Below are positions 8,804-9,642 of a DNA stretch of 9,642 nucleotides, piece by piece. Each line of letters begins with the position of its first letter. The stretch's first letter is position 1. The notes beneath the pieces are model-generated. The model was not told where the DNA came from and did no database searches. It saw only the letters and a program-made list of their open reading frames with translations. The stretch spans positions 1 through 9,642 of the forward strand of contig MIAC01000196.1 in NCBI GenBank assembly GCA_001830475.1. Reading direction: 5' to 3'. The stretch is from Rhodospirillales bacterium RIFCSPLOWO2_12_FULL_67_15 (GTDB lineage Bacteria; Pseudomonadota; Alphaproteobacteria; Rhodospirillales; 2-12-FULL-67-15). The position numbers and the translations under genes were made by a program.

Positions 8804-9642
8804 CTATTCCACGGTCTGCAGGCCGAAGCGGCGCGCGAGCCGCCCGAGATTCGCCTCCAGGCCGAATCGCGCATGCACGCGCTGGCGGCCCGCCTCGCCG
8901 AGCGCGCGGCGGCGCGCAGGATCGCTGATCAACGCCTGCAGCGCGCGCGCCAATTCATCCGGCGACTCGGGCGCGACCAGCAAGCCGGTCCTGCCGTTTT
9001 CGATCAATTCGGGAATTCCCGAGACCTGGGTCGCGACGCAGGCGAGTCCCTGGCTTTGCGCCTCCGCGAGCACATTCGGCAGCCCGTCGCGGTCGCCGTC
9101 GCGCGCCACGCGCGAGGCGAGCGCGAACAGATCCGCGGCGCGGTACTCGGCAAGCAGCTCCATCTGGGTGCGCGCGCCGCGCCATTGAACGCGTTGCGCG
9201 ATGCCGAGCGAGCGGGCGCGCCGCTCGAGGCGGCCCTTGAGCGGCCCGCCACCCGCATGCACCAGCCGCCAATGCAGATTCCCGGGCAGCCGCGCCAGCG
9301 CCTCCAGCAGCACATCGGTGCCTTTTTTCTCCACCAGACGGCCAACCGACAGGATGACCACCGGGTTGCCGGGGTCGATTCCGTCTTTCGCTGCTTTCCC
9401 GGTCTTTTCAGCCGGATAACGCGACAAGTCGAGGCCGTGGTAGACGAGATCCACGCGGCCTGCCGGGGCGAGCGCGGCGAGGTGCGCGTGATTCGCCGCA
9501 GTGCAGGTCACCAGCCATTCGCAGGAGGCGAGCTTCTCGCGCTTTTCCCACTCGGGGGTGGTCCAGATGTCCTTGGCATGCGCCGAGCCGGTCCAGGGGA
9601 GCCCGGCGAGCAGCGCCGCATAGCGCGTGACGGAGGCCGGCG
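8804..9642 (-). CDS. Glycosyltransferase family 4, colanic acid WcaL-like (N-terminus beyond window)
   Basis: The C-terminal 278 residues of a GT4 glycosyltransferase; the start lies beyond the right edge. I extended the frame past the internal GTG at 9509-9511 because it stays open to the edge and is well conserved in character. Fragment residues 12-36 include WTGSAHAKDIW then TPEWEKREK, the acceptor-domain HAKD/HAYD stretch of WcaL/AmsK-like enzymes. Next come the linker VYHGLDLSRY (67-76), the donor-domain opening ILSVGRLVEKKGTDV (96-110) with the conserved Arg and Lys, and DGDRDGLPNVLAEA (181-194) with GIPELIENGRTGLLV (208-222). The first residue of the E-x7-E motif is aspartate (D185) and the second is E193. 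The gene ends in TAG 25 bases before the next start. It probably adds a sugar to a lipid-linked or exported glycan; specificity is unknown. Confidence 0.93.
   Translation of the reverse strand, partial: PASVTRYAALLAGLPWTGSAHAKDIWTTPEWEKREKLASCEWLVTCTAANHAHLAALAPAGRVDLVYHGLDLSRYPAEKTGKAAKDGIDPGNPVVILSVGRLVEKKGTDVLLEALARLPGNLHWRLVHAGGGPLKGRLERRARSLGIAQRVQWRGARTQMELLAEYRAADLFALASRVARDGDRDGLPNVLAEAQSQGLACVATQVSGIPELIENGRTGLLVAPESPDELARALQALISDPARRRALGEAGRQRVHARFGLEANLGRLARRFGLQTVE

Noticed and set aside
7567..8928. Open frame of 453 codons on the plus strand opposite the second glycosyltransferase
   Set aside because: Arg-, Ala- and Gly-rich shadow without domains; the minus strand encodes an intact GT4 enzyme.

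Overview
The window is a very GC-rich stretch (clearly above 60% G+C by eye) of a Gram-negative, probably proteobacterial chromosome, most likely alpha- or betaproteobacterial. The pointers are the strong G/C third-position bias, the frequent GTG starts, a periplasmic binding protein with a cleavable signal peptide, and the types of glycosyltransferase present. The taxonomic guess is inference only. No rRNA, tRNA, CRISPR array, insertion sequence, integrase or phage gene was seen, and no gap between genes exceeds 45 bases.

All nine recognisable genes lie on the minus strand, so they read from the right edge to the left. The right half is a surface-glycan block: a group-1 (GT4) glycosyltransferase cut by the right edge (8804-9642), a second GT4 enzyme (7615-8778), a MurG-like GT-B glycosyltransferase of the COG4671 type (6405-7613), and a polysaccharide deacetylase-like protein (5621-6385). 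A small two-helix membrane protein with a PH-like tail follows (5127-5624).

The left half is a complete-looking ABC importer of the oligopeptide (Opp/Dpp/Yej) class: a fused double ATPase (3238-5130), a large family-5 solute-binding protein (1340-3241), an OppB/YejB-type permease (269-1294) and the N-terminus of an OppC/YejE-type permease cut by the left edge (1-246).

Spacing is tight throughout. Three junctions are 4-base GTGA or ATGA overlaps, one has a single base between genes, and the rest have 19 to 45 bases. I see no terminator or convincing promoter inside the window. The simplest reading is one transcription unit that starts beyond the right edge and joins glycan synthesis/modification with an oligopeptide-type importer. 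The small membrane protein sits exactly at the junction and is overlapped on both sides, so the two halves look translationally as well as transcriptionally coupled. Whether they share a pathway (for example surface-glycan remodelling with uptake of a released oligomer) is inference; the substrate of neither half can be read from sequence.
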